Below the pieces are notes generated by a model. The model did no database searches. It saw only the letters and a program-made list of their open reading frames with translations, and was not told where the DNA came from. DNA of 64,000 bases, taken from Myxococcales bacterium (lineage in GTDB: Bacteria; Myxococcota_A; Polyangia; Polyangiales; Polyangiaceae). Below, one piece after another: positions 10,745 through 18,410 of the stretch. Numbering within the stretch: the first letter of the stretch is position 1; each line of letters starts with the position of its first letter. Both the position numbers and the translations under genes were made by a program. The stretch spans positions 62,001 through 126,000 of the forward strand of contig JACPVJ010000082.1 of assembly GCA_016191785.1 (NCBI GenBank), read 5' to 3'.

Positions 10745-11731
10745 ATGGTCCGAAAGGTTCTAGCGGCAACCCTGGCCGCCGGGTTCGTGTTCTTGGGTAC
10801 GGCAGGCGTCGCGCACGCGAAGTCGACGTTGAAGATGGCCACGCTCGCTCCCAAGCGGAGCCCGTGGGGCAAGGTCTTCACCACCTGGTCGAAGGCGGTG
10901 GCCAAGAAGACCGGCGACGAGGTCGAGGTCGAGTGGCTCTGGAACGGCACCGGCGGCCCCGAAGGCGGCGTAGTCGGGAAGATCAAGAGCGGGCAGCTCG
11001 CTGGCGCGGCCATCACCGGGGTCGGGCTCTCGTCGATCGACAAGCGCTTCATCGCCCTGCAGATGCCCGGCGCGTTCGCCAGCTGGTCGGCCCTCGACAC
11101 CGCACGCGAGAAGCTCGCCGGCGAGATCCTCGCTGACGAGGAGCTCAAGAAGAAGTTCCACATCGCGGGCTTCGGCGACGTCGGCATCGGCCGCGTGATG
11201 AGCAAGGGCTTTGCCGTCAAGGTCCCCGACGACCTCAAGGGCAAGCACCCGGGTATGATCACCGAGGACATCATCGCTCCGAAGGTCTACGAGGCCATCG
11301 GCGGCGTGTCCGGCGTGCCTTCGCCGGTGACCGGCTTCTTGCCGAAGCTGAACAGCGGCGCCATCGACGTGATGAACACCCCGTCGCTCGCCGCCGAGCA
11401 GCTGCAGTGGGCGTCGCGCTTGGACCACATCAACACCGCAGAGACCTACTTCGGCATCGGAGCGGTTCTGATGAGCCAGAAGGCGCTCGACGGGCTCACC
11501 GCCGATCAGCGCGAGATCCTCAAGACGACCGGCAAGCAGGCGTCGGACGCGCTGACCAAGAAGATCCGCAGCGCCGACGCGGCGGCCTTCGAGCGGCTGA
11601 AGAAGAAGATGACCGTGCACGAGGCCACCGACGCCGAGAAGGCCCAGTGGAAGGCGGTCTTCAAGAAGGCCTGCGAGAACCTGAAGAGCTCGATCCCTGG
11701 CGACGCGCTGACCAAAGTCGGCGCCTGCTGA
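10745..11731 (+). CDS. tatP: TatP/DctP-family periplasmic substrate-binding protein
   Basis: This 328-residue protein begins with a cleavable signal (MVRKVLAATLAAGF to AHAK). The mature part has the DctP fold of TRAP transporters: LKMATLAPKRSPWGKVF at the start, VEVEWLWNGTGG, QMPGAF, a FAVKVPDDLKGK block corresponding to the ligand-binding hinge, and VLMSQKALDGLTADQREIL near the end. It captures a solute in the periplasm for the membrane subunits encoded downstream; the ligand is unknown. A strong GAGGAGG site lies about 10 nt before the ATG. A hairpin with a T-run follows the gene. Confidence 0.93.
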   Translation: MVRKVLAATLAAGFVFLGTAGVAHAKSTLKMATLAPKRSPWGKVFTTWSKAVAKKTGDEVEVEWLWNGTGGPEGGVVGKIKSGQLAGAAITGVGLSSIDKRFIALQMPGAFASWSALDTAREKLAGEILADEELKKKFHIAGFGDVGIGRVMSKGFAVKVPDDLKGKHPGMITEDIIAPKVYEAIGGVSGVPSPVTGFLPKLNSGAIDVMNTPSLAAEQLQWASRLDHINTAETYFGIGAVLMSQKALDGLTADQREILKTTGKQASDALTKKIRSADAAAFERLKKKMTVHEATDAEKAQWKAVFKKACENLKSSIPGDALTKVGAC

Positions 11732-11759
11732 GGGCGAGCGGGCGCTCAGCGCGCCCAAA

Positions 11760-11800
11760 CGGACCGGGCCGGGGCGCACGCCTCGGCCCGCGGCCGTTTT
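11760..11800 (+). terminator. Intrinsic terminator-like hairpin between tatP and tatQ
   Basis: CGGGCCGGGG (11765-11774) pairs with CCTCGGCCCG (11781-11790), with one G-U wobble, around a six-base loop. Flanking CGG/CCG bases extend the stem and TTTT follows at 11797-11800. Placed 28 nt after the tatP stop and 66 nt before tatQ, it could end most transcripts and leave the binding protein more abundant than the permeases. Confidence 0.6.
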
Positions 11801-11866
11801 GTAGCCGGCGTTCGGCAAGTTTGTCGCCGAGCGGCGATGAGATGCTCTAACGTGCGGCGAGCACGA

Positions 11867-13222
11867 ATGGCTGAGAAGGACGACCAGGACCAGGCAGAGA
11901 ACGGGGAAGCCGGCGCTGCCGAGGCGCCCGAAGCCAAGGACGAGCCGACCAAGGACGAGCCGACCAAGGACGAGCCGACCAAGGACGAGCCGACCAAGGA
12001 CGAGCCGGCCAAGGACGAACCGGCCAAGGACGAACCGGCCAAGGACGAGCCGGCCAAGGACGAGCCGGCCAAGGACGAGCCGGCCAAGGCCAAGGTCAAG
12101 ATCCCGGAGGTCCACGCCGAGAAGGCCCCCGAACGCCCCGGCGCCGCCTGGGGCTTGCCGTTCGTGAAGGCCGACGCCGCCTGGACCAAATGGGAGATGT
12201 GGCTCTGCGCCGTGGTGGTGCTGCTCGAGGTCCTGGTGCTCTCGATGTGGGTGGGGCTCAAGGGGCTCTCGACCGCGGCCGACGGCAGCAGCAAAGCCGG
12301 GCTGGTGTTCCGCGCGCTCTCCGGCGCGCTGATCTTCGGCCTGGCGGCCCACTTCGCGCTCAAGAGCCAGAAGCAGTCGGTGCGATCCGGGGCCACCGTC
12401 GCAGCCTCGGTGGTCGGCCTGCTGCTCGCCAAGACCTGGGGCCACGTCGGCGTCGACTGGGCCTCGAACCTGCTCAACTGGTTCCAGCAGGCGTCGTTCC
12501 TGACCCTGCTCGGCGGCCTGCGCGGCGTCGGCACGCGGCTCACCCTGTTGCTCACCCTGCTCGGCGGCTCGCTCGCCACCGCGGCGGGCAAGCACATCAC
12601 CATCGACCTGCTCACGCGCTATCTCAGACCCAAGCACCGGTTGCCGGTGGTGCTCACGGGGTGGCTCGGCGCGAGCGTCATCGTGGGCATCGGGGCGTGG
12701 GGCTTCTTCGATCACATCGCGATCGACGAGTTCGACGCCCGGGCGGAGGCGCCCGCGGGCGAAAAGTTCTCGGCGGTCGGCACCAGGCTGGGCGAGCACT
12801 TCTTCGTCGCGCGAAAGCAGATCGCCCTCGACCTGAAGACCCTTCCTCACGTGGTGAAGGGCGAGCGCTACTCGGACTGGATGGACTCGAATGCGTGGAA
12901 TGCCTGGGTCGACGAGAACGGGTTCGCCGAGCGCTACGGCGCCGACAAGGCCAAGCTGCTCAAGACCAGCGGCGACATGAAGAAGACGCCAATCGTGGTC
13001 GTGCCCGAGAAGGGCGAGCCCCGCGGCGAGCTGGTCAAGGCTGCCAACCTGGTCTTTCCCATCGGGCTCCTGATCATCTCGCTCAGGTTCTTGCTCTTGT
13101 GCCTGCTGGCGCTGAGCGGCCACAAGAAAGTCGACAGTGAGGCGCACGCGGACATGAACGTCGTGCCCGGGGGCAAGACCAGCGCGAAGCTGGAAGACGA
13201 GCCGGCAGAGGAGAAGGCCTGA
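11867..13222 (+). CDS. tatQ: TatQ: small TRAP permease subunit with KDEP-repeat N-terminus
   Basis: The 451-residue protein is far longer than usual DctQ subunits (about 160-200). Residues 1-85 are hydrophilic and include ten tandem KDEP(T/A) units. Transmembrane segments follow (LWLCAVVVLLEVLVLSMW-like, a VFRALSGALIFGLA helix, SVVGLLLAKTW). The DctQ signature lies in LLGGSLATAAGKHITID. A soluble insert of about 110 residues precedes the last membrane helix, which begins FPIGLLIISLRFLLL. The ATG at 11867 is preferred over one at 11837, which would add only a basic leader. The stop shares one base with the tatM start, so the two are translationally coupled. Confidence 0.88.
   Translation: MAEKDDQDQAENGEAGAAEAPEAKDEPTKDEPTKDEPTKDEPTKDEPAKDEPAKDEPAKDEPAKDEPAKDEPAKAKVKIPEVHAEKAPERPGAAWGLPFVKADAAWTKWEMWLCAVVVLLEVLVLSMWVGLKGLSTAADGSSKAGLVFRALSGALIFGLAAHFALKSQKQSVRSGATVAASVVGLLLAKTWGHVGVDWASNLLNWFQQASFLTLLGGLRGVGTRLTLLLTLLGGSLATAAGKHITIDLLTRYLRPKHRLPVVLTGWLGASVIVGIGAWGFFDHIAIDEFDARAEAPAGEKFSAVGTRLGEHFFVARKQIALDLKTLPHVVKGERYSDWMDSNAWNAWVDENGFAERYGADKAKLLKTSGDMKKTPIVVVPEKGEPRGELVKAANLVFPIGLLIISLRFLLLCLLALSGHKKVDSEAHADMNVVPGGKTSAKLEDEPAEEKA
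11936..12085 (+). repeat. Ten 15-bp tandem repeats encoding KDEP(T/A)
   Basis: Ten near-identical 15-bp units (aaggacgagccgacc, then aaggacgagccggcc) lie end to end: four encode KDEPT, six KDEPA. The third-base changes cluster into two homogeneous blocks, as expected from recent slippage or unequal exchange. The copy number probably varies between strains. Confidence 0.95.
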
Positions 13223-14874
13223 TGCTAGTCCTGCTCTTCGTCCTGATCTTCGCGCTGATCGGCGCGCCGGTGTTCGCCGTGATGGCGGGCGCCACCCAGC
13301 TCGCGTGGGCGACCCACCCCGATCAGACCAAGCACTTCATGCGCTTCCTGGCGCCCGACGTGCTCGACGAGCGGTTCGCGGGGTCGCCGATCTTGGTCAC
13401 GGTGCCGCTCTTCACCTTCATCGGCTATGCGCTCGCCGAGTCCAAGGCCCCCGAGCGCATCGTCCGAGCCTCCGAGGCGTTCTTCGGCTGGCTGCCGGGC
13501 GGCCTCGCGATCGTGTGCATCATCGCGAGCGCGTTCTTCACCACGTTGACCGGGGGCAGCGCGGTGACGATCGTCGCGGTCGGCGGCTTGCTCTACCCCG
13601 CGCTGGTCAAGTCTGGCTACCCGAAGGACTACTCCCTCGGGCTGGTGATGACCGGTGGCTCGCTGGGCCTCTTGCTGCCACCGTCCTTGCCGATCCTCAT
13701 CTATTCGATGGTGGCCGGCATCGATTTCAACAAGGCCTTCAAGGCCGGCGTGCTCCCCGGCCTCTTGGTGGTCGGACTCTTGGCGGTGCACGCGGGCTAC
13801 GTCGGCGTGCGTCACAAGATCCCCCGCAGCACGCCCAGCCTCAAGGAGATGGCTGGCGCGTTCTGGGCCATCAAGTGGGAGCTCGGCATCCCGGTCTTGA
13901 TCCTGGGCGGCCTGGCCACGGGCCTGACCGACATCGACGAGGGCGCCGCACTGGCCGCCTGCTACGTGCTCGCCGTCGAGCTCTTGGTGCACCGTGATCT
14001 GAAGGCCAAAGACCTGCCGCGACTCGCCGCCAACTCGATGGCGCTAGCCGGCGCGCTGGTCTTGATCATGGCCATGGCCATGGCGCTGACCACGTTCCTC
14101 ATCTACGAGGGGGTCCCCGGCAAGATCTTCGCCTGGTTCACCGGCCTGGGCATCACCAAACCCTGGCACTTCTTGGTGATGTTGAACCTCTTCATGTACG
14201 TCCAAGGCGCGCTGATGGAGGGCTTCAGCTCCATCTTGGTGGCGGTACCGTTGCTCTTGCCGTTCGGCGCCGAGTTCGGCCTCTCGCCGTTCCACCTGGC
14301 GATGATGTTCCTGCTCAACCTCGAGATCGCGTTCCTGAGCCCGCCCTTCGGGCAGAACTTGTTCGTCACCAGCTTCCGATTCAACAAGCCGATGGCTTCG
14401 CTGTATCGGATCTCGCTGCCGTTCCTCGGCATCTTGGTAATCGGGCTGTTGATGATCATGTACATCCCGAGCCTCTCGACCGTCGCGGTGCAGAAGGACA
14501 TCGCCGAGGCCAAGGTGAAGGCCGAGAAGATCGGCGAGCCCCCTCGGGAGGCCTGGATGATGGAGTGCGTGCAAGAGGACCGGAACAACCCCCTGCCCTG
14601 CACCGACGAGGACAAGAAGAAGTGGGGCGCCGGCAAGGAGATCAAGGCGCCGGATCAGCCCGAGCCCGAGACGCCGCTCCCGGATCCCAGCGCCGAGCCG
14701 GGCACCGAGCCGGGTGACGACGACAAGAAGGGCGACACCGACGACGACCTGCTCGAGCAGATGATGGGCGGCGACAAGAAGGGCGACGCGGCGGGCAGCG
14801 ACGCGGGCAAGGAAGAAGAGAAGAAGGGCGACGACGACAGCGACGACGAGCTCTTGAAAGAGATGCTCAAGTAG
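13222..14874 (+). CDS. tatM: TatM: large TRAP permease subunit with acidic C-terminal tail
   Basis: Residues 1 to about 430 form the DctM-type large permease, with many membrane helices and conserved blocks such as SAFFTTLTGGSAVTIVAVGG, MTGGSLGLLLPPSLPILIY and LLNLEIAFLSPPFGQNLF. With TatQ it moves the TatP-delivered solute using an ion gradient. After the last helix (PFLGILVIGLLMIMYIPSL) about 120 extra residues follow. These include a short Cys pair (MECVQEDRNNPLPC) and a highly charged D/K/E-rich tail. Typical DctM proteins end near residue 430. The ATG overlaps the tatQ stop by one base. Confidence 0.92.
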   Translation: MLVLLFVLIFALIGAPVFAVMAGATQLAWATHPDQTKHFMRFLAPDVLDERFAGSPILVTVPLFTFIGYALAESKAPERIVRASEAFFGWLPGGLAIVCIIASAFFTTLTGGSAVTIVAVGGLLYPALVKSGYPKDYSLGLVMTGGSLGLLLPPSLPILIYSMVAGIDFNKAFKAGVLPGLLVVGLLAVHAGYVGVRHKIPRSTPSLKEMAGAFWAIKWELGIPVLILGGLATGLTDIDEGAALAACYVLAVELLVHRDLKAKDLPRLAANSMALAGALVLIMAMAMALTTFLIYEGVPGKIFAWFTGLGITKPWHFLVMLNLFMYVQGALMEGFSSILVAVPLLLPFGAEFGLSPFHLAMMFLLNLEIAFLSPPFGQNLFVTSFRFNKPMASLYRISLPFLGILVIGLLMIMYIPSLSTVAVQKDIAEAKVKAEKIGEPPREAWMMECVQEDRNNPLPCTDEDKKKWGAGKEIKAPDQPEPETPLPDPSAEPGTEPGDDDKKGDTDDDLLEQMMGGDKKGDAAGSDAGKEEEKKGDDDSDDELLKEMLK

Positions 14875-14901
14875 CTGCGGGCCGAGCCGCGCCGCTGCAC
14901 G

Positions 14902-16869
14902 TCAGCGGGGCTTCGGCTTCTTCTTCGGCGCCACCGGCCGGCCTCGTGGCGGCGGGCCTGCTTCGCGTCGTGGCGGCGGGCCTGCTTCGCGTCGTGGCGG
15001 CAGGCCTGCTTCGCGTCGTGGCGGCGGGCCTGCTTCGCGTCGTGGCGGCGGGCCTGCTTCGCGTCGCGGCGGCGGGCCTGCTTCGCGTCGCGGCGGCGGG
15101 CCGGCTTCGCGTCGCGGCGGCGGGCCGGCTTCGCGTCGCGGCGGCGGACCGGCTTCGCGTCGCGGCGGACCTCCGTCTCGGCGGGGCGGGCCTCCCTCGC
15201 GTCGCGGCGGCGGGCGCTGGCCTTCTACAGCGCCCCGCATCGGGTGGATCGAGACGTGCGGCTCACGCGCATCGGGCTTGCCCGCGCTGAGCCCGAACTC
15301 ACCGGCCACCTTCGCCGCGACGTCGACCACGGAGTGTCGCGCGAAGACGCGAATCGAGCCGACGTCGCCGCCCTTGATGTGCCCACGCCGGCAGACCAGC
15401 GCGAGCAGGCGGCGCGGGTCGGCGCCGTGCGCTTCGCCGAAGGTCACGTGGAACGACACCCAGTCGGTGGTCTGGCGCTCGCCGCGAGCCGGGGGTCCGC
15501 CACCCAGCCGGCGGCGTAGCGCATCGAGATCGGGTTGCCGAAGCTCCCGTGGCTCCGTCGGTCCCATCTGCCCCGCCCGCACCAAGAGACGCGCGATGGC
15601 CCGAACCACGTTCGGATCCGCCGCCACGCGCTTGGCGAGCGCCCAGGTCGTGGGCTCGAACGGGACCACCGCACCGTCGGGATCGTCAGCGACCAGATCC
15701 TCGTACCAGCGCGCGCCGCTCAGCTCGCGGATCTCGTCCGCGTTCGGGATGGGCTCGAAGCGCGGCTCGACGCCGAGGCGTTTCAGCTGCGACAGCGTTC
15801 GCGACAGGACCGCGGGGGTGACCAAGATCGAGCTGGTGCCCTTGCGGCCGGCCCGCCCCGTCCGGCCGCTCCGGTGCGTGTAGCTGTCTCGATCGGTCGG
15901 CGGCTCGAAGTGCACCACCCGAGCGATCCCCACCACGTCGATGCCGCGAGCGGCCACGTCGGTGGCGATCAGGGCACGGTAGCGGCCCGTCTTGAAGGCG
16001 GCGAGGGCGCGGTTGCGCTCGGACTGTTCCATCTCGCCGGACAGCGAGGCGACCATGAACCCCGCGTGCATCAGCTCGGAGGTGACGTGAGCGACGTCCG
16101 CGCGGGTGCGCGCGAACACCAGCATCTGCTCGTCGGGGTGGGCCAAGAGCAGGTTCACCAGCGCGTCGAAGCGCTCGCGCGCGTCGATGGCGTGGATCAC
16201 GTGCTCGATGTCCAGGTTGGCAGCACCCCGGGGCGTGCCCAGCACCTCGCGAGGGTCTTGCTGCACGCTGTTGGCCAGGGCGAGCACCTCGCGGGGAAAG
16301 GTCGCGGACACCAAGTGGGTGCGCCGCCCCTCCGGCGCCTTGGCCAAGATGGCCTCGATGTCGTCTCGAAAGCCGAGATCGAGCATTCGGTCCGCCTCGT
16401 CGAGCACCACGGCGGACGCTTGCGACGCGTCCAGCCCGCCCCGCCCCAGGTGATCGAGCAGTCGCCCGGGCGTCCCGACGACCACCGCCGGCGACGCGGC
16501 GAGCGCCCGCCGTTCGTCCCGGTACGACGCGCCGCCGGTGACCGAGGCCACGGTGACGCCGTACGGTGCGAACAGCCAGCCGAGCTCTTGCTCCACCTGC
16601 TTGGCCAGCTCACGGGTCGGCGTGACCACCAGCGCGACGGGTGGGGTCTGGCGATCGGACCTTGCGGCGTGCGCCTCGACCGCTTCGCGGAGCAAGAGGC
16701 CGATGGCCACCGTCTTGCCGGAGCCCGTCTGGGAGCTCAGCCGCACGTCGCGACCCGAAAGGTCGGGGTCGAGCACCGCCTCTTGGACCGGCGTCAGCTC
16801 GAGATAGCCCTTCTTCTTCAGGGCGCCTGCGATCGGGTCGCCGACACGCTGTGCGAGGTCCACGGTCAT
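14902..16869 (-). CDS. DEAD-box RNA helicase (CsdA/DbpA type) with repeat tail
   Basis: The 655-residue protein carries all core DEAD-box motifs: the Q-motif region LTPVQEAVLDP, SQTGSGKTVA, PTRELA, VLDEADRML (a DEAD box), SATFP, and YTHRSGRTGRAGR. After the helicase core a DbpA-type RNA-binding domain is visible (FHVTFGEAHGADPRRLLALV, then RRGHIKGGDVGSIRVFARHS), as in cold-shock/ribosome-assembly helicases. The last 90 or so residues are PPPRREAG repeats. The ATG at 16869 overlaps the stop of the upstream MATE gene by 4 nt (ATGA). A longer frame exists upstream to 17016 but lies inside the MATE gene. Confidence 0.93.
   Translation of the reverse strand: MTVDLAQRVGDPIAGALKKKGYLELTPVQEAVLDPDLSGRDVRLSSQTGSGKTVAIGLLLREAVEAHAARSDRQTPPVALVVTPTRELAKQVEQELGWLFAPYGVTVASVTGGASYRDERRALAASPAVVVGTPGRLLDHLGRGGLDASQASAVVLDEADRMLDLGFRDDIEAILAKAPEGRRTHLVSATFPREVLALANSVQQDPREVLGTPRGAANLDIEHVIHAIDARERFDALVNLLLAHPDEQMLVFARTRADVAHVTSELMHAGFMVASLSGEMEQSERNRALAAFKTGRYRALIATDVAARGIDVVGIARVVHFEPPTDRDSYTHRSGRTGRAGRKGTSSILVTPAVLSRTLSQLKRLGVEPRFEPIPNADEIRELSGARWYEDLVADDPDGAVVPFEPTTWALAKRVAADPNVVRAIARLLVRAGQMGPTEPRELRQPDLDALRRRLGGGPPARGERQTTDWVSFHVTFGEAHGADPRRLLALVCRRGHIKGGDVGSIRVFARHSVVDVAAKVAGEFGLSAGKPDAREPHVSIHPMRGAVEGQRPPPRREGGPPRRDGGPPRREAGPPPRREAGPPPRREAGPPPRREAGPPPRREAGPPPRREAGPPPRREAGLPPRREAGPPPRREAGPPPRGRPVAPKKKPKPR
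14957..15172 (-). repeat. Nine 24-bp tandem repeats encoding PPPRREAG
   Basis: Nine head-to-tail copies of a 24-bp unit (plus-strand cctgcttcgcgtcgtggcgg plus cggg) run without spacers through the helicase C-terminus. The first five copies carry gtcgtgg and the later ones gtcgcgg, so the array has expanded in homogeneous blocks. The basic, Pro-rich product could bind RNA or proteins. Confidence 0.92.
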
Positions 16870-18308
16870 ATCTTGATGGCCTTCCAGTCCCCGCTCTTGA
16901 ATTTCCAGACCATCACCGCCGTGAGGAGCACGACGTAGGTCACCGCGGCGCTCCAGATCCCGATCAGGCCGAACCCGAGGGTGATGCCGAGCAGCCACGC
17001 CAGCGGCACCAGGCACATGAAGTGGAGGATCAGCTCCACGATCATCACGAAGCGGGTGTTGCCGGCGCCGAAGAGCGCTTGCGTCAAGATCATGCCGACG
17101 GCGATGGCCGGCGTGCAGATCCCCATCACCTGCATCGGCAAGATGGCGGCCTCGATCACCGGCGGGCTATGGCTCACGAACGACAGGATCTGATTCGGGA
17201 AGATCACGCCCTCGAGCAGGCCGACGACGCCGAAGAGGACCAGGCCCAGGCGCACGCTGACCCAGCCGAAGCGCTCGGCCTTGGCCGGATTACCCTCGCC
17301 CAACGACTGGCTGACCAGGGTCGCCGTGGACGTGCCGAACGCGAGGCAGGCGGTGAACGTGAGCTTCAGGATGCCGACGATCACCGTGGTCGCCGCGCTG
17401 TTCACGGCTTCGGCCTTGCCGCCCGGGCACGAGGGGTTGACCACGGTGGCTGTTCCGCTCAGCGCGTCCAGCTTGCTGACGATCATCGCGAACAAGGCGA
17501 AACCGCTCATCACCGCCACCGTGGCGACCGCGCTGGGGATCGACAGCTTGAGGATGTCCCGGGTCAGCGGCTTCTCGAGCTTGTTCAAGCTGAACGGCCC
17601 GAACACTTTGCGATACTTGGCGAAGGCGGCCCACCCGACCATGATCACCAGCCCGATCCAGGTCGAGACGAAGCCCGCCAGGCCCGCGCCGGCGATGCCC
17701 ATCCGCGGCGCGCCGAGGTGCCCGAAGATGAAGACCAGGCAGAGCACGATGTTCATCGCGTTCATCACGATCGCGCTGACCAGGTGAACGTGGGTCTTCC
17801 CGATGCCGTCGAAGAACGACTTGAAGCTGAAGGTCATCGCCATGCTGACGATGCCGAGCAGCCGCCAGTTGAGATAGGCGGTCGCGGCTTCTCGGACTTC
17901 GGGGACCTTGATCAGTGCCTTCAGCACGTAGGGCAAGCTGAGGTAGCCGCCTACGGTGAAGATGATGCCGGCGGTGAGCGCGAAGAACCACGAGTTGACC
18001 AGCACCGAGCCGGCGTCGGCGTGCTTCTGCTGAGCGAAGCGGCGCGCCGCCAGGGCCTGGGTGCCCACCGAGATGGCCGACAGCGACCCGCCGAACAGCC
18101 ACAGCAAGATCAGCGAGGGCAAGAGGGCCGCCTGCGCGTTCGACGACTCGGGGCAGGGCAGCCACGAGAAGAAGACGATGTCGACCTCGTTCACGATGCT
18201 CTGCGTGAGCATCGCGAAGACGGTCGGGGTCGCTAGCTTGAGCACCACCTTGTAGGGCGAACCCGTGGTGTCGAGCGCGACGGCAGATTGTGCCGGGGGG
18301 GCGGCCAT
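16866..18308 (-). CDS. MATE-family multidrug/metabolite exporter
   Basis: The 480-residue membrane protein has the two-times-six-helix layout of MATE (NorM/DinF-like) cation-coupled exporters. Hydrophobic helices run through the whole length, with family-type blocks LATPTVFAMLTQSIVNEVD at the first helix, GTQALAARRFAQQ, and the repeat-half counterpart FGTSTATLVSQSLGEGNP. The insert CPGGKAEAVNSAATTV in the middle is unusual. ATG 18308 (MAAPPAQSAV) is preferred to the in-frame ATG at 18341. Its stop overlaps the helicase start, so the two probably share a transcript; a functional link is not obvious. Confidence 0.9.
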   Translation of the reverse strand: MAAPPAQSAVALDTTGSPYKVVLKLATPTVFAMLTQSIVNEVDIVFFSWLPCPESSNAQAALLPSLILLWLFGGSLSAISVGTQALAARRFAQQKHADAGSVLVNSWFFALTAGIIFTVGGYLSLPYVLKALIKVPEVREAATAYLNWRLLGIVSMAMTFSFKSFFDGIGKTHVHLVSAIVMNAMNIVLCLVFIFGHLGAPRMGIAGAGLAGFVSTWIGLVIMVGWAAFAKYRKVFGPFSLNKLEKPLTRDILKLSIPSAVATVAVMSGFALFAMIVSKLDALSGTATVVNPSCPGGKAEAVNSAATTVIVGILKLTFTACLAFGTSTATLVSQSLGEGNPAKAERFGWVSVRLGLVLFGVVGLLEGVIFPNQILSFVSHSPPVIEAAILPMQVMGICTPAIAVGMILTQALFGAGNTRFVMIVELILHFMCLVPLAWLLGITLGFGLIGIWSAAVTYVVLLTAVMVWKFKSGDWKAIKI

Positions 18309-18410
18309 CGGGACTCGGGAAGCCCCGGCTCTTAAAGCCAATGCGCCGGGCTGTCCACTAAGGAAGGCCCGGCGAGCATTGGGACGGCTGAGTTACGGTG
18401 AAATGAGGCG

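Noticed and set aside
10760-13147. A 795-codon minus-strand open frame across tatP and tatQ
   Set aside because: Its composition mirrors the TRAP genes; the LVLGRLVLGR run is the reverse of the KDEP repeat. No signal or domain.
14957-15172. Possible CRISPR array
   Set aside because: The 24-bp units are contiguous without unique spacers and encode a protein tail; no cas genes are present. The same holds for the 15-bp array at 11936.
14946-15290. A plus-strand frame reading repeated VAAGLLR
   Set aside because: It is the complement of the helicase's PPPRREAG repeat, not a protein of its own.
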